This document shows, one piece after another, positions 49,631 through 58,128 of a stretch of 64,000 bases of DNA. The stretch spans positions 5,332,001 to 5,396,000 of the forward strand of contig NZ_CP023699.1 of assembly GCF_008704495.1 (NCBI RefSeq), given 5' to 3'. This DNA is from Streptomyces kanamyceticus. Its GTDB lineage: Bacteria; Actinomycetota; Actinomycetes; Streptomycetales; Streptomycetaceae. Below the pieces are notes generated by a model. It searched no databases and was not told the DNA's origin. It saw nothing but the letters and a program-made list of their open reading frames with translations. The stretch's first letter is position 1. The number at the start of each line of letters is the position of its first letter. A program made the position numbers and the translations under genes.

Positions 49631-49670
49631 CGTAGAGGTCCGTCGGGGTCCGTCGGGGTCCGTCGGGGTC
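49631..49670. repeat. 10-bp tandem repeat upstream of the isomerase-like gene
   Basis: The 10-base unit CGTCGGGGTC occurs three times identically (49641-49670), with a diverged first unit (49631-49640). The array lies between the DUF397 stop and the isomerase-like start. Confidence 0.8.
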
Positions 49671-49911
49671 AGGGGCCCTCCACACCCTCCACGAAGTGGT
49701 CGAACTCGCCTGCCTGTACGCCGAGTACGAAGGCGTCCCATTTCTTACGGGTGGTCGTGACGATGTTGTCCGGGTCGCTGGTCTCGCGGAGGTAGACGGC
49801 GTCGTCGTCCTTGCCGAAGGCGATCTCGATCCAGGGTCCTGGGCCTTGTTCGTCCTCGGGGGCGGCGCGGGTCCAGTCGAGGTCGGCGGGGATGCGGGGC
49901 TTCTCGGTCAT
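49669..49911 (-). CDS. DUF397-family protein, 80 residues
   Basis: The 80-residue protein has the DUF397 core pattern: WTRAAPEDEQGPGPWIEIAF, then VYLRETSDPDNIV and the C-terminal WDAFVLGVQAGEFDHF. DUF397 proteins are small partners of XRE regulators of the WhiJ type in Streptomyces. The ATG at 49911 is preceded by a weak ribosome site. The gene lies next to a second DUF397 gene and the XRE gene, all on one strand. Confidence 0.85.
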   Translation of the reverse strand: MTEKPRIPADLDWTRAAPEDEQGPGPWIEIAFGKDDDAVYLRETSDPDNIVTTTRKKWDAFVLGVQAGEFDHFVEGVEGP

Positions 49912-49932
49912 GGGGCGTGCGCCCTTTCTCTC

Positions 49933-50124
49933 TCAGTCCGTGGGGCGGGGCCGCTTCGCGGTGCGGAGCAGGGCGGCGAAGGCGGTGGGGGTGGTGCGGA
50001 GTATCGCGGCGGTGGGGTCGCTGCTTTCGGTGAGTTGGACCGTGCCGGTCGCTGTCGCTGCGACATGTACGCACGAGTCCCCCTCGCCGCAGTAGGAGGA
50101 CTTCTGCCACGTGAGCATGGTCAT
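49933..50124 (-). CDS. DUF397-family protein, 63 residues
   Basis: The short protein carries the DUF397 motif start WQKSSYCGEGDSCVHVA, and TESSDPTAAILR matches the RDSKDP-type segment. The C-terminal end replaces the usual WRAF with FAALLRTAKRP. The ATG at 50124 follows GAAGGGA by 6 bases. An earlier in-frame ATG at 50139 would overlap the XRE stop. It sits 12 bases after the XRE gene, so it is co-transcribed with it. Confidence 0.85.
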   Translation of the reverse strand: MTMLTWQKSSYCGEGDSCVHVAATATGTVQLTESSDPTAAILRTTPTAFAALLRTAKRPRPTD

Positions 50125-50135
50125 TTCGGGTCCCT

Positions 50136-50987
50136 TCACAAGTTCTGGGCGATGCCGCGGATGAGGTCTTGCGACTTTTCGGGTGGGAGCGCTTTGGCGT
50201 CCATGCGTTCAAGGAGTACGCGGTACTTGCAGAGCTGAGCCGCGGCGTCGATGAACACGGGGCCGTGCGATTGGTCGAGGTGGACGGTGTCGAGTTGAGG
50301 GACGGATCCACCGGAGTAGAAGAGCGACTGCCCCGATCCCGGGAAGGAACCGGCGGCGAACGGGAGCACCTGGATCGTGACGTGCTTCCGTTCGCTCATC
50401 TCCAGCAGATGCTGCAACTGTCCCTTGGTTACGACGGGTCCGCCGAACTGCATCCGCAGGGCGGCCTCGTGGATGATCGCCCGGTACGGGGTCGGAGGGT
50501 CTCGGAAGAGGACCGCTTGCCGTTTGATGCGGAACGACACTCGGTGTTCCACCTCTGGGGGTGGGAGCTCGGGGACGACCTGGAGGAACAGCTCGCGGGC
50601 GTGGTCGGTGGTCTGGAGCAGGCCAGGGATGTGCACGGTGATGGCGGTGCTCAGGCGCGTGGCGTGGTGCTCGACCTCGGCCAGGTCCAACAGCCCGGCG
50701 GGCAGGATCTCGCGGTACTCCTCCCACCAGCCGCGTGTGCGGTCCTCGGCCATGTTGACGAGGGCATCGATGAAGGCCTGGTCCGAGCAGTCGTAGCTGC
50801 GTGCCATCGCGCGGATGCGGGATGCGCTCACCCCGAAGCGTGCGGTCTCGACGTTGCTGAGCTGCCCCTGGCTGGTCCCGAGGACGCGCGCGGCCTCGGT
50901 CGCGGTCAGGCCCGCATGCTCGCGAAGCCGCCGAAGTTCGGTGGCGACCCGGATGCGGCGGACCGTGGGTGCTGACCTCCCGGCCAT
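50136..50987 (-). CDS. XRE-family regulator with DUF5753 domain (WhiJ-like)
   Basis: The 283-residue protein has an N-terminal XRE helix-turn-helix (LRRLREHAGLTATEAARVLG, then TSQGQLSNVETARFG) and a C-terminal DUF5753-type domain (ITVHIPGLLQTTDHARELFL, then VTIQVLPFAAGSFPG). This pair is typical of Streptomyces WhiJ-like regulators with DUF397 and ATPase partners. A strong ribosome site (AGGAGGAG) lies 5 bases before the ATG at 50987. It is divergent from the anti-sigma-like ATPase and upstream of two DUF397 genes. Confidence 0.9.
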   Translation of the reverse strand: MAGRSAPTVRRIRVATELRRLREHAGLTATEAARVLGTSQGQLSNVETARFGVSASRIRAMARSYDCSDQAFIDALVNMAEDRTRGWWEEYREILPAGLLDLAEVEHHATRLSTAITVHIPGLLQTTDHARELFLQVVPELPPPEVEHRVSFRIKRQAVLFRDPPTPYRAIIHEAALRMQFGGPVVTKGQLQHLLEMSERKHVTIQVLPFAAGSFPGSGQSLFYSGGSVPQLDTVHLDQSHGPVFIDAAAQLCKYRVLLERMDAKALPPEKSQDLIRGIAQNL

Positions 50988-51042
50988 GCAACTCCTCCTA
51001 GGGGCAGTTCGGTTCGTCACTCACACGAGGGATTGTGCACTG

Positions 51043-51074
51043 CATTCCATGGAATGGGTGCAAATTTTATTTGC
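51043..51074. promoter_or_regulatory. Probable operators between the XRE and ATPase genes
   Basis: CATTCCATGGAATG at 51043-51056 is a perfect 14-base palindrome. GCAAAT-TTT-ATTTGC at 51060-51074 is a second inverted repeat. Both lie in an AT-rich island between divergent genes, a natural control site for the WhiJ-like XRE regulator. Confidence 0.6.
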
Positions 51075-51181
51075 GCGAACCTAGCCTGTGTCTCAGGCCA
51101 CTCGCCCGGAAGTACCCCGCTCGACGGAGCGGCACCGTCACTGGGCATCACGTGCAACTCCCCGACATGAAAGGCGATTCC

Positions 51182-51643
51182 ATGACAACCGTATCCCCGC
51201 CCTGGACCTACACCCTCCAACTCCCCCACGATCCCCGAGCCCCAGGAATCGCCCGAGCCACCCTCCGCGCGGTCCTCGAAACGTACGGACTCGGCGAACT
51301 CACCCCCACCGCCGAACTGCTGGCAGGCGAACTGCTCAACAACGCGCACTGCCACACCGACGGCCCCTACGCCCTCCGCCTCCGCTCCTCCTCCCCGGAG
51401 GGGATCCGCGTGGCGGTGTGGGACTCCAATCCGCGGATCCCACCTGGGTTCGGGGAGGACGGGCGCGCCTTCGACCGGCAGCCGCCGGGGATGGAGGAGG
51501 GCGGACGGGGACTTCACATCGTGCGGGCGTGTGCGGACAGTTGGGGGTCCTACCCGATGGGGACGGGGCACACGGGGAAGCTGTTGTGGGCTGAGGTCAC
51601 GCCGAGTTCCCCGTGGCGGAGGGCCGGGGGTTCCGGGGGCTGA
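51182..51643 (+). CDS. Anti-sigma-factor-like ATP-binding protein
   Basis: The 153-residue protein has the HATPase signs of SpoIIAB/RsbW-type proteins: ELLNNAHCHT (N-box), VAVWDSNPRIP (G1) and GGRGLHIVRACAD (G2). The ATG at 51182 follows AAGG by 8 bases. It stands divergent to the XRE/DUF397 genes, the classic layout of Streptomyces WhiJ-like gene sets that affect differentiation. The substrate sigma or anti-sigma partner is unknown. Confidence 0.85.
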   Translation: MTTVSPPWTYTLQLPHDPRAPGIARATLRAVLETYGLGELTPTAELLAGELLNNAHCHTDGPYALRLRSSSPEGIRVAVWDSNPRIPPGFGEDGRAFDRQPPGMEEGGRGLHIVRACADSWGSYPMGTGHTGKLLWAEVTPSSPWRRAGGSGG

Positions 51644-51692
51644 TGGCGTGAGGGGAGGGACGCTGTGCGCCCGCGTAGCCGCTGCTGCCCGC

Positions 51693-52613
51693 TCAGAGAT
51701 CCCCCTGCCTGATCGCGCCGCGTCGACCCCGCTTGCTCATGTGCAAGTGGCTCTTCTCGATCCCGTACTTGGCCTTGACGGGAGCGGTCTTACTCACTTC
51801 GATCAGGAACCGGCCGCTCGGTCGACGGGTGACCACGGGGGCCACCGCTGGGTCCCTGTCGGTGACCGACGCGGCGTACCGCTCGACGTACCTGCGTTGG
51901 CGTGGCGTCATCTCGGCGAGCGGCATCAGCTCGGTGGGATGGGCGAGATGACGCAGCACCGTCCAGCCGTACCGCTCGGAGGGCGGCGCGAGTCGGCACC
52001 ACGAACCGTCGGTGAAGCGGATCTTTGCTTCGCCCCAGACCTCGCTGTATGTCATGCGTTCCACCCGCGCGATGTGCTGCCGGTCGATCTCCCAGAGGGC
52101 TTCGTCCTTGCCCGGGTTGTCGTCGGGGAAGCCGACGACGACAACCCGGCGGTCGGTGACGACGCAGTGTGTCCGGTAGTCGGCCGGGCGTCGGGCTGGG
52201 TCGAGCTGCCAAGGCAGGGTGCGGGCGAGGGAGCCGGGGGCGCCCCACATGACGGGGAAGTCGTCGACCTCGTTCTCGGGGTCGCGTGGGCGGCCCGGGT
52301 CTTTGCTGCTGCCTGACCCGGCGCCTCCCAGGCCATCCAGGAGCACCGCGAGGGCGATCATGACGACGGCGACCAGGGCGCCGAGCCCGAAGCGTCCGGC
52401 TCTGCGGGCGGCGCTCCGGCGTGGTGGTGGAGCGGGAGTGTAGATGGGGCCTTCGGGCCAACCGGCCTGTACGGTCAGCTCGTTCTGTATGTCCTTGCGC
52501 TCGGTGTCGCGGAACCAGCGCATGCCGGTGACGGCGGGAGCCGTGCCGCTCGCGAACTCGACCGCGTCGCGGGCGAGCAGGGTCTCGCCGAAGGTTGGCT
52601 GCCATGGCGCCAT
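51693..52613 (-). CDS. Paralogue 1 of a membrane protein family with PH-like domain
   Basis: The 306-residue protein has an N-terminal region with GMRWFRDTERKDIQNEL (near residue 30) and one membrane helix (LGALVAVVMIALAVLLDGLG near 78). A C-terminal beta-rich domain follows (DFPVMWGAPGSLARTLPWQL and YRTHCVVTDRRVVVVGFP, then KIRFTDGSWCRLAPP). The strand pattern and TDRR turn recall bacterial PH-like domains. It is clearly homologous to the proteins at 52678 and 54447. AAGGAG lies 10 bases before the ATG at 52613. The function is unknown. The C-terminus is basic (MSKRGRRGAIRQGDL). Confidence 0.75.
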   Translation of the reverse strand: MAPWQPTFGETLLARDAVEFASGTAPAVTGMRWFRDTERKDIQNELTVQAGWPEGPIYTPAPPPRRSAARRAGRFGLGALVAVVMIALAVLLDGLGGAGSGSSKDPGRPRDPENEVDDFPVMWGAPGSLARTLPWQLDPARRPADYRTHCVVTDRRVVVVGFPDDNPGKDEALWEIDRQHIARVERMTYSEVWGEAKIRFTDGSWCRLAPPSERYGWTVLRHLAHPTELMPLAEMTPRQRRYVERYAASVTDRDPAVAPVVTRRPSGRFLIEVSKTAPVKAKYGIEKSHLHMSKRGRRGAIRQGDL

Positions 52614-52677
52614 GCGGGGCCGGCTCCTTTTCGGTTCGGAAACAACGTAAGTGGCGACTCTCCGGGGAACTCCTGCC

Positions 52678-53568
52678 TCACAGATCGCCGGGGGCCGGTT
52701 CTGCGGGTTGTCCCGAGTCGTCCATCAGGATCGAGTGGGTCTCGAAGAGTCCCGACCCGGCTTTCACCGGGATACGCGATTCGACCAGCGTGACGCCACT
52801 GCGTAGACGGCTGTACGTCGGCGGGTGAGCCGTCTTCGGGAGGTCGGCCCTGAACCGTGCCACTCGGTCGAACTGTCCCTCGGACAACTCGCTCTCCGCG
52901 AGCATGCGGACGGCGCCGCCGAGTACCTGACCGAGCCTCTCGGCGTTGTCCGGATTGCCGACGGACAGTCGGACCCAGGAACCGTCGGTGAACGTGACGC
53001 GCACGTCCGCGTTGACCTCGCTGAACTTCATGCGGCGGACCTCGGCGACGGCATCGCGAGCGAACTCACCGAGGATGTCGGCCTTCGCCAGACTGCCCTT
53101 CCGGGTCGCGAGGAAGAGCAGACGGCGGTCCGTCAGGACCAGATCGGTCACACAGTCCTCGGGGCGTCGCCCGGGATCGAGCTGCCACGGGACGGTCCTG
53201 GCGAGGCTGCCGGGTGCGGCCCACATGACGGGAAAGTCGTGCACCTCGTTCTCGGGTTCGTCCGGCTTGCCCCGGCCCGGAACATCTCCCAGAGGAGTGC
53301 CCGAGGCTCCCCCGAGGTTCGCGATGAGGTTCGCGACCAGCGGGATGCCCACGAGCAGAGCGCGACCGGTACGACGGGCCGCTTTGTCCCCTGCGGAACG
53401 CAGCTGGTACGTGGGCCCTGGTGGCCATCCGGTCAACTCTCCCTGCACGTCTCCGCGTTCGAGGTCGCGGAACCAGCGTGCGCCTGAGACGGCAGGCGCC
53501 ATGCCGGTGGCGAACCTGGCCGACGTGCGCAGGAGCAGCTGCTCATCGGAGTTCGGGTACCAGTCCAT
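52678..53568 (-). CDS. Paralogue 2 of a membrane protein family with PH-like domain
   Basis: The 296-residue protein repeats the family blocks: GARWFRDLERGDVQGEL, one shorter hydrophobic segment (GRALLVGIPLVANLIANLGG) and DFPVMWAAPGSLARTVPWQL with VLTDRRLLFLATRK, then VTFTDGSWVRLSVG. It is more diverged than paralogues 1 and 3, with a hydrophobic segment that is a weaker membrane helix. The ATG at 53568 follows GGAGG by about 10 bases. It ends 65 bases before the start of paralogue 1, so the two may be co-transcribed. No known function. Confidence 0.75.
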   Translation of the reverse strand: MDWYPNSDEQLLLRTSARFATGMAPAVSGARWFRDLERGDVQGELTGWPPGPTYQLRSAGDKAARRTGRALLVGIPLVANLIANLGGASGTPLGDVPGRGKPDEPENEVHDFPVMWAAPGSLARTVPWQLDPGRRPEDCVTDLVLTDRRLLFLATRKGSLAKADILGEFARDAVAEVRRMKFSEVNADVRVTFTDGSWVRLSVGNPDNAERLGQVLGGAVRMLAESELSEGQFDRVARFRADLPKTAHPPTYSRLRSGVTLVESRIPVKAGSGLFETHSILMDDSGQPAEPAPGDL

Positions 53569-53622
53569 CAGCGCGTCGCCTCCCTCTGTGGGCCTCCGAC
53601 ACCGTGTCGTCCTTCATCCGAG

Positions 53623-54387
53623 TCAGCGGGAAATTTCTTCGTCTTCGTCTTCGTCTTCGCCTTCGCCTTCGTCCGTGGCCGGTTCGGTGAAGGAGACCGT
53701 CTGGAGGATCGCCGACATGATGTTGCAGAACTCGGTCCAGTAGTCCGTGGACGCGGTGTGGAGCGTGAAGATCGCGGTGAACGGGCCGGTGGGGAAGGGG
53801 ACGTGGACCTGGATCTGGCCGGTGAGGAGCTCGGTCGCCTCGCCGGTCGCCGTGATCTCCGGGTTCAGCTTGTACTCGGTCAGGGTGACGCAGGAGACCG
53901 AGGGGCCGCACGGGAGGTCGAGCCAGCGGGCGTCGTTGTGCGGGGTGGTGGAGAGGACGGCGAGGATTCCCTGGGCGACGGTTTCGGTGTCGCCTGATGC
54001 CTGGTCGGTCGGGATGGCCGCGACGGTGAACGCGCACTGGGCTACGCCGTCGGAAGCTTCGTATGCGGCTTGGGGCTCGGCGTCACTCTCCTCCGCCGAT
54101 TCCTCCGCCGTCGCGAAGAGCCCCATCGCCGAGTAGGAGACTCCGGTGTCCGCCATCAGTTCGGCCAGTCCCGCGTAGTACGGAGCGGCGGGCTCCCAGA
54201 TGTTTTCGTCCCCACGTGAGTAGAGGCCGCGGACGAATGCCTGGGAGCGTTCGGCACGCTCCTCGGGAGTTGCTGCGAGAGGCAAAGCGAAGAATCCGTC
54301 AGGAACGTTGAACCAGATAGGCGGGGGCTCAAGGGCTTCAGCGGGAATGGGCGGAAGCTCGTGTGTGGTGTCGAGCGATCCTGTCAT
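53623..54387 (-). CDS. Acidic-tailed hypothetical protein between paralogues 2 and 3
   Basis: The 254-residue protein has a Pro-rich start (PPIPAEALEPPPIWFNVPDG) and helical segments (ERAERSQAFVRGLYSRGDE). A beta-rich middle follows (CAFTVAAIPTDQASGD, then QIQVHVPFPTGPFTAIFTLH) and a very acidic tail (GEGEDEDEDEE). The ATG at 54387 has AGGACGG 10 bases upstream. A TTG-started extension is unlikely. I do not recognise the family. Its position between two paralogues of the membrane family and upstream-linked WXG100-like genes suggests a shared role with a secretion-type system. Confidence 0.65.
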   Translation of the reverse strand: MTGSLDTTHELPPIPAEALEPPPIWFNVPDGFFALPLAATPEERAERSQAFVRGLYSRGDENIWEPAAPYYAGLAELMADTGVSYSAMGLFATAEESAEESDAEPQAAYEASDGVAQCAFTVAAIPTDQASGDTETVAQGILAVLSTTPHNDARWLDLPCGPSVSCVTLTEYKLNPEITATGEATELLTGQIQVHVPFPTGPFTAIFTLHTASTDYWTEFCNIMSAILQTVSFTEPATDEGEGEDEDEDEEISR

Positions 54388-54446
54388 GAGGGTGTGGCCG
54401 TCCTGGTCGCGAGGCGGTGCTGGTTCTGGAAGAGTCAACGGCGGAT

Positions 54447-55361
54447 CTAGAAGTCGTCGGGGTGGTAGTCCTTGAGCTCCACCTCATTGCCGTCGGCGTC
54501 CATGAGGAGGTCGTTCTCGGAGAGCCCGAAGAACGAATCAACTTGGCTGGGCTCCAAGAGCTCGACGCGGTAGTGACCGCAAGGGCGGCGACTGACGAAG
54601 GGTGTCCCGGCATGTGGCCCGCCAGACGTCGCGACGAACTGCTCGACGGTGATCTGCTGCGCCGGGGCGAGATCCGACCATGGGATCAGCTCTAGAGGAT
54701 GAAGCAGGTACCGGGTGAATTTCTCGCATGTGATGGCACGCAGCCTGCACCATGAATCGTCGCTGAAGAGGATTTTGACGTCGTTGCCGTCCTTGAAGCG
54801 TTTTAGCTCGACCCGGCTGATCTGAGAGCGGGGGATCTCCCAGAGGACCTCGTCCTCGATGAGTGCGTCGTTCCGCTTGGAGTACGGAAATCCCACGATG
54901 ACCAGTCGACGGTCAGTGACGATCGCATGGGTCCGGTAGTGCTTTTCGGAGGAGCGCGAGGGGTCCAACTGCCACGGCAGGGTGCGGGCGATGGTGCCGG
55001 GTGCTGCCCATACGACGGGGAAGTCCTTGACCTCGTCGTCGGGGTTGTCCGGTGTGTCAGAGCCGGAGCGAGGGCCTGAACTTCCGCTGATATTGCCTCC
55101 GGCGGAGCTGAGGGCGGCCATGAAGATGCCTCCCAGGGCGATCGCGCCTCCCTTGCCAATGTTCCGTGCCAGAGACCCACCAGTGGAACGGGGCGTGAAC
55201 ACAGGCCCTTCAGGCCAACCGGACAGTTCGTTCTGGATGTCATTGCGCTCGGTGTCGCGGAACCAGCGCATGCCCCGAACGGGTGTGGCCGCGCCGGTGG
55301 CGAAGGTGACCAGCGTGCGACTGAGGAGGGTCTCGCCCATCTCGGGCTGCCAGATGTCCAT
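54447..55361 (-). CDS. Paralogue 3 of a membrane protein family with PH-like domain
   Basis: The 304-residue protein has GMRWFRDTERNDIQNEL (near residue 30), a membrane helix (GGAIALGGIFMAALSSAGG) and the block DFPVVWAAPGTIARTLPWQL, HAIVTDRRLVIVGFP and DVKILFSDDSWCRL. It ends with a charged tail (LKDYHPDDF). The start ATG 55361 (MDIWQPEMGETLL) is chosen to match paralogue 1. ATG 55373 also exists. It is the closest in sequence to paralogue 1. GC content here seems lower than in the neighbouring genes, which may indicate a different origin. Confidence 0.72.
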   Translation of the reverse strand: MDIWQPEMGETLLSRTLVTFATGAATPVRGMRWFRDTERNDIQNELSGWPEGPVFTPRSTGGSLARNIGKGGAIALGGIFMAALSSAGGNISGSSGPRSGSDTPDNPDDEVKDFPVVWAAPGTIARTLPWQLDPSRSSEKHYRTHAIVTDRRLVIVGFPYSKRNDALIEDEVLWEIPRSQISRVELKRFKDGNDVKILFSDDSWCRLRAITCEKFTRYLLHPLELIPWSDLAPAQQITVEQFVATSGGPHAGTPFVSRRPCGHYRVELLEPSQVDSFFGLSENDLLMDADGNEVELKDYHPDDF

Positions 55362-55439
55362 ATCCGAGTGCATCTTCCTGAGTGGCGGCTCTGCGATTGT
55401 TGCCGGTGCCGTGCGCTCGCTCTGCCCTGAGCGGAACGC

Positions 55440-56717
55440 TCAGGCGCCCGAGGCGGACTTCTCGAACTGGTCACCGGGGAAGAGCGCATCTCCTACATGC
55501 TGATGAATGCTTGTGATCTTGGGGAAGATCTTCAGCCCGGCATCCATGGCGATGCCAGCTCCCAAGGGGTTGATATTCACACCTGGAATGAGGTTGGCCC
55601 CCTTGGAGCCGAGCCACTGGCCCGCGTGGTAACCCTGGTTGGCGATGCCGCCCATGCGCGACGCAAGGCCACTGGTGGCGTGGGACACCTCGTACACATA
55701 GTCAGCCTTACCGCCGAGAACCACCTTGCCGGGCAGCAGCTTGACCCCGCCCTTGACGAGACCGGCCGTCTCTCCGGTGGCCAGCAGCAAACGCGAGTTC
55801 CCGATGCTGGTTGCCTGGAACCCCTTGCCGAGCTCGGCGGCCTTGCTGAGGCCTGCCGCCTTCGCCAGCTTCGTGGTCTTGCCGGCCACCTTGATCCCCT
55901 TGCTGAAGGCTCCGACTCCTGGGATGAGTCCCATCGCGTCCAGCCCCATTTGCACCCAACTCACATCCGCCCCACCCAACTTGGCGAGGCCATGCGCCCC
56001 CAGCGCGAGCCCGCTCGTGATGAGCGCGGCTGTGCCGAAGATCGCGGCCAGCGGAGGGAAAGGGAGCGTGACGATGGCCAGGAGGCCCAGGACCGCCGTC
56101 AGGTCGCTCAGTAGGTCGCCGATGAGTTTGATCAGGTCGGCGTGGTCCTTGAGCCACTTGCCCGTGGCGTCCCACGCGTCCTTGACGCCCTTGGTGAGCT
56201 TGTCCCAGAAGCCCGGCTCGTCCGGGGCGATGTCGCCCGCCTTGTCGAGCTCCTTGCTGATGGCGCCCGCCGCCTTGGCGTAGCGGTCCTCCAGGTCGTG
56301 TACCTGGCCGATGACCTCGTCGACGTCCCCCGACGCCTTCCCGCTCTCCTTGGTGTTGGGCTTCGCCTCGGAGCGGGCGTCCAGTTTTTCCCCGGCCTTC
56401 TTCTCCAAGCGGTCGGTCTCGTCCTGGAAGTCCTTGAGTTCCCTGGCCCAGCGGTGCAGCGCGCGCGACGCCTTGTCGAAGGATTCGTGGCTCTTGCGGA
56501 TGAGCGGGGTGACGTCCTCGCCGATGTACTCGGTGAACGCGAGCGCCGCCTTGCCCTTCCAGGCGCCGCACTCGATCCGTTCCAAGTCCCGTACGGCAGC
56601 GCCCAGTTCGCCCGCGAGTCCGCCCAGCTTCTTCGCCAGGTCGCGGGTGTCCTCGACGTTGCCGGGGGTGGGGTCCCAGCCTATGTTCGGGAGCGCGGGA
56701 CGCTTCGTGTCGCTCAC
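55440..56717 (-). CDS. T7SS-secreted-type protein with WXG-like N-terminus
   Basis: The 425-residue protein begins with a WXG100-like helical hairpin (GAWKGKAALAFTEYIGEDVT and LHRWARELKDFQDETDRLEK) and continues with helices. Hydrophobic segments follow (LTAVLGLLAIVTLPFPPLAA; GTAALITSGLALGAHGLAKL), then a Gly-rich region that ends IGNSRLLLATGETAGLVKGG. It resembles Streptomyces proteins annotated as putative T7SS-secreted proteins, with no recognisable toxin domain at the C-terminus. The GTG start at 56717 is 1 base from the WXG100-like stop, so the two are translationally linked. Two hydrophobic segments suggest that it could insert into a membrane. Confidence 0.7.
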   Translation of the reverse strand: MSDTKRPALPNIGWDPTPGNVEDTRDLAKKLGGLAGELGAAVRDLERIECGAWKGKAALAFTEYIGEDVTPLIRKSHESFDKASRALHRWARELKDFQDETDRLEKKAGEKLDARSEAKPNTKESGKASGDVDEVIGQVHDLEDRYAKAAGAISKELDKAGDIAPDEPGFWDKLTKGVKDAWDATGKWLKDHADLIKLIGDLLSDLTAVLGLLAIVTLPFPPLAAIFGTAALITSGLALGAHGLAKLGGADVSWVQMGLDAMGLIPGVGAFSKGIKVAGKTTKLAKAAGLSKAAELGKGFQATSIGNSRLLLATGETAGLVKGGVKLLPGKVVLGGKADYVYEVSHATSGLASRMGGIANQGYHAGQWLGSKGANLIPGVNINPLGAGIAMDAGLKIFPKITSIHQHVGDALFPGDQFEKSASGA

Positions 56718-56718
56718 G

Positions 56719-57030
56719 CTACTTGCTCTTCTTCTTCGCCGACTTGGCCGACTTGAGGGATTCGGCGAGCGCCTGGTCCAGCTTGCTGAACTCCGTGTCG
56801 ATCTTGTTGATCATCTTGACGGCACCCTGCGTGTGCTTGCCGAGCTGCTTGACGCCGTAGCCCCACTCGTCGGCGAACTCGTGTACGTCCTCGATGAGTT
56901 TCTCGGCCCCGACCACCGAGCCGTCGGTGTTCTTGAGTGTTCTGCGCGCGGCGTCCATGCGGTCGCTGACCGAGGAGAAGGTCTTCTTGAGGTCCTCGAA
57001 GATCGTCCCGTCGAGGCGGAGGTCGCTCAT
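56719..57030 (-). CDS. WXG100-like small helical protein
   Basis: The 103-residue protein is a helical hairpin of ESX/WXG100 type: FEDLKKTFSSVSDRMDAARR, a turn with DEWGYGVKQLGKH (W-G turn), then KLDQALAESLKSAKSAKKKS. The C-terminus is Lys-rich and lacks an obvious YxxxD/E secretion motif. The gene is directly upstream of the T7SS-secreted-type gene and follows a secreted-protein gene on the same strand. It may be a partner or chaperone of its neighbour. Confidence 0.72.
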   Translation of the reverse strand: MSDLRLDGTIFEDLKKTFSSVSDRMDAARRTLKNTDGSVVGAEKLIEDVHEFADEWGYGVKQLGKHTQGAVKMINKIDTEFSKLDQALAESLKSAKSAKKKSK

Positions 57031-57075
57031 GTCGGTGTCCCGGATTCCCTGTTGTGGCCGTGGGCGTGGCCGTGG

Positions 57076-58128
57076 TCAGCGGTTGACGGACTGGATCTCG
57101 CGTACGACGACGTCCTGCGTCGCACCGAACTCACCGGGGGGCAGTGTGCCGCCCGGCTCACTGGTGCTTGTCCAGGTGACCCGCCAGGTGATGGTGGCCC
57201 CGAGTTCGTACGAGGCGTCGCCGGACGAGCGCAGATAGCGCACGCCGCACGGCGGGTCCGTGTCCGCCGGAGTTCCCTTGGCGCGGGGCATGCCGATCCG
57301 GCCGTCGTCCCCGATCGGGCACTCGCCGGAGGCCGGGTACGTCTCGGCGTCCGACGTTCCCGGGTCGAGCTTCAGGGACACGGGCTCGGCGGTAGTCGTC
57401 GCGGAGAGGCCCGTTCCCGGCAGGGTCGCGGTGACCGAGATCTTCTTGAACTTGGCCTTGTCCAGCCACACCCAGGTCGGCAGGTTGACCTTCGTCTCGC
57501 CCTCGGGGGCCATCGTGATGTCGGTGTCGGGGACCGGGATCTGGCCGTAGGCGTACTCAGCAAGGATGCGAGGGGAGACTGCGAGTGGCTCCTTGGTCGG
57601 CGCGCCCTTGGTTACCCAGAACGGCAGCCGGTCGCAGGCCTTGGCCGCGGGCTCGTCCTTGCGCTTCTCGTCGACCGCCGCCGCCCAGAACTGTCCCTCA
57701 CCCTGCTTGTCGAGGTTGTAGTTCTTGTAGGGGTTGCCGTCCTTGAAGTACATGTCGAAGACTCCGCCCACGAGGTCGCCGATCCCGAGGACCTTGAACG
57801 TCCGGATGGCCTTGACCGTGGCCTCGATCTGCTTGGGGGAGTAGGCGGGCTCGTACCAGCAGGCCGGTCGTTCCCAGTTGCTGTTGGCCGGGGTGAGCGT
57901 CCCCGTCTTCGTGGACTTCGGGCTGCCTTCGACGGTCGTCTGGATCTTCGTATGTACGCCGAGGTTCTTGTCGTGGCGGGTGGCGTTCGATTGCTGCCCG
58001 CCCCCGAAGTTTCCCCCACCTTCGGTGTCGCCGCCTCCGGCATAGGCGGCACCAGGGATCAGAGCCACAGCGATGGCGAGAAAAGGAACGGTCCATCGGG
58101 TGGACGACTTCGGCGTCGTTACATGCAC
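57076..58128 (-). CDS. Secreted protein of unknown function
   Basis: The 350-residue protein has a signal peptide (VPFLAIAVALIPGAAYA, cleavage near residue 30) followed by a Gly-rich segment (GGGDTEGGGNFGGGQQ). The mature part is a mixed alpha/beta domain with several Cys (RPACWYEP, KACDRLP, SGECPIG, DPPCGVR), perhaps disulphide-bonded. The family is not recognised. It lies 45 bases upstream of the WXG100-like gene and overlaps the lipoprotein gene by 10 bases, so the four genes form an operon. Confidence 0.7.
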   Translation of the reverse strand: MHVTTPKSSTRWTVPFLAIAVALIPGAAYAGGGDTEGGGNFGGGQQSNATRHDKNLGVHTKIQTTVEGSPKSTKTGTLTPANSNWERPACWYEPAYSPKQIEATVKAIRTFKVLGIGDLVGGVFDMYFKDGNPYKNYNLDKQGEGQFWAAAVDEKRKDEPAAKACDRLPFWVTKGAPTKEPLAVSPRILAEYAYGQIPVPDTDITMAPEGETKVNLPTWVWLDKAKFKKISVTATLPGTGLSATTTAEPVSLKLDPGTSDAETYPASGECPIGDDGRIGMPRAKGTPADTDPPCGVRYLRSSGDASYELGATITWRVTWTSTSEPGGTLPPGEFGATQDVVVREIQSVNR

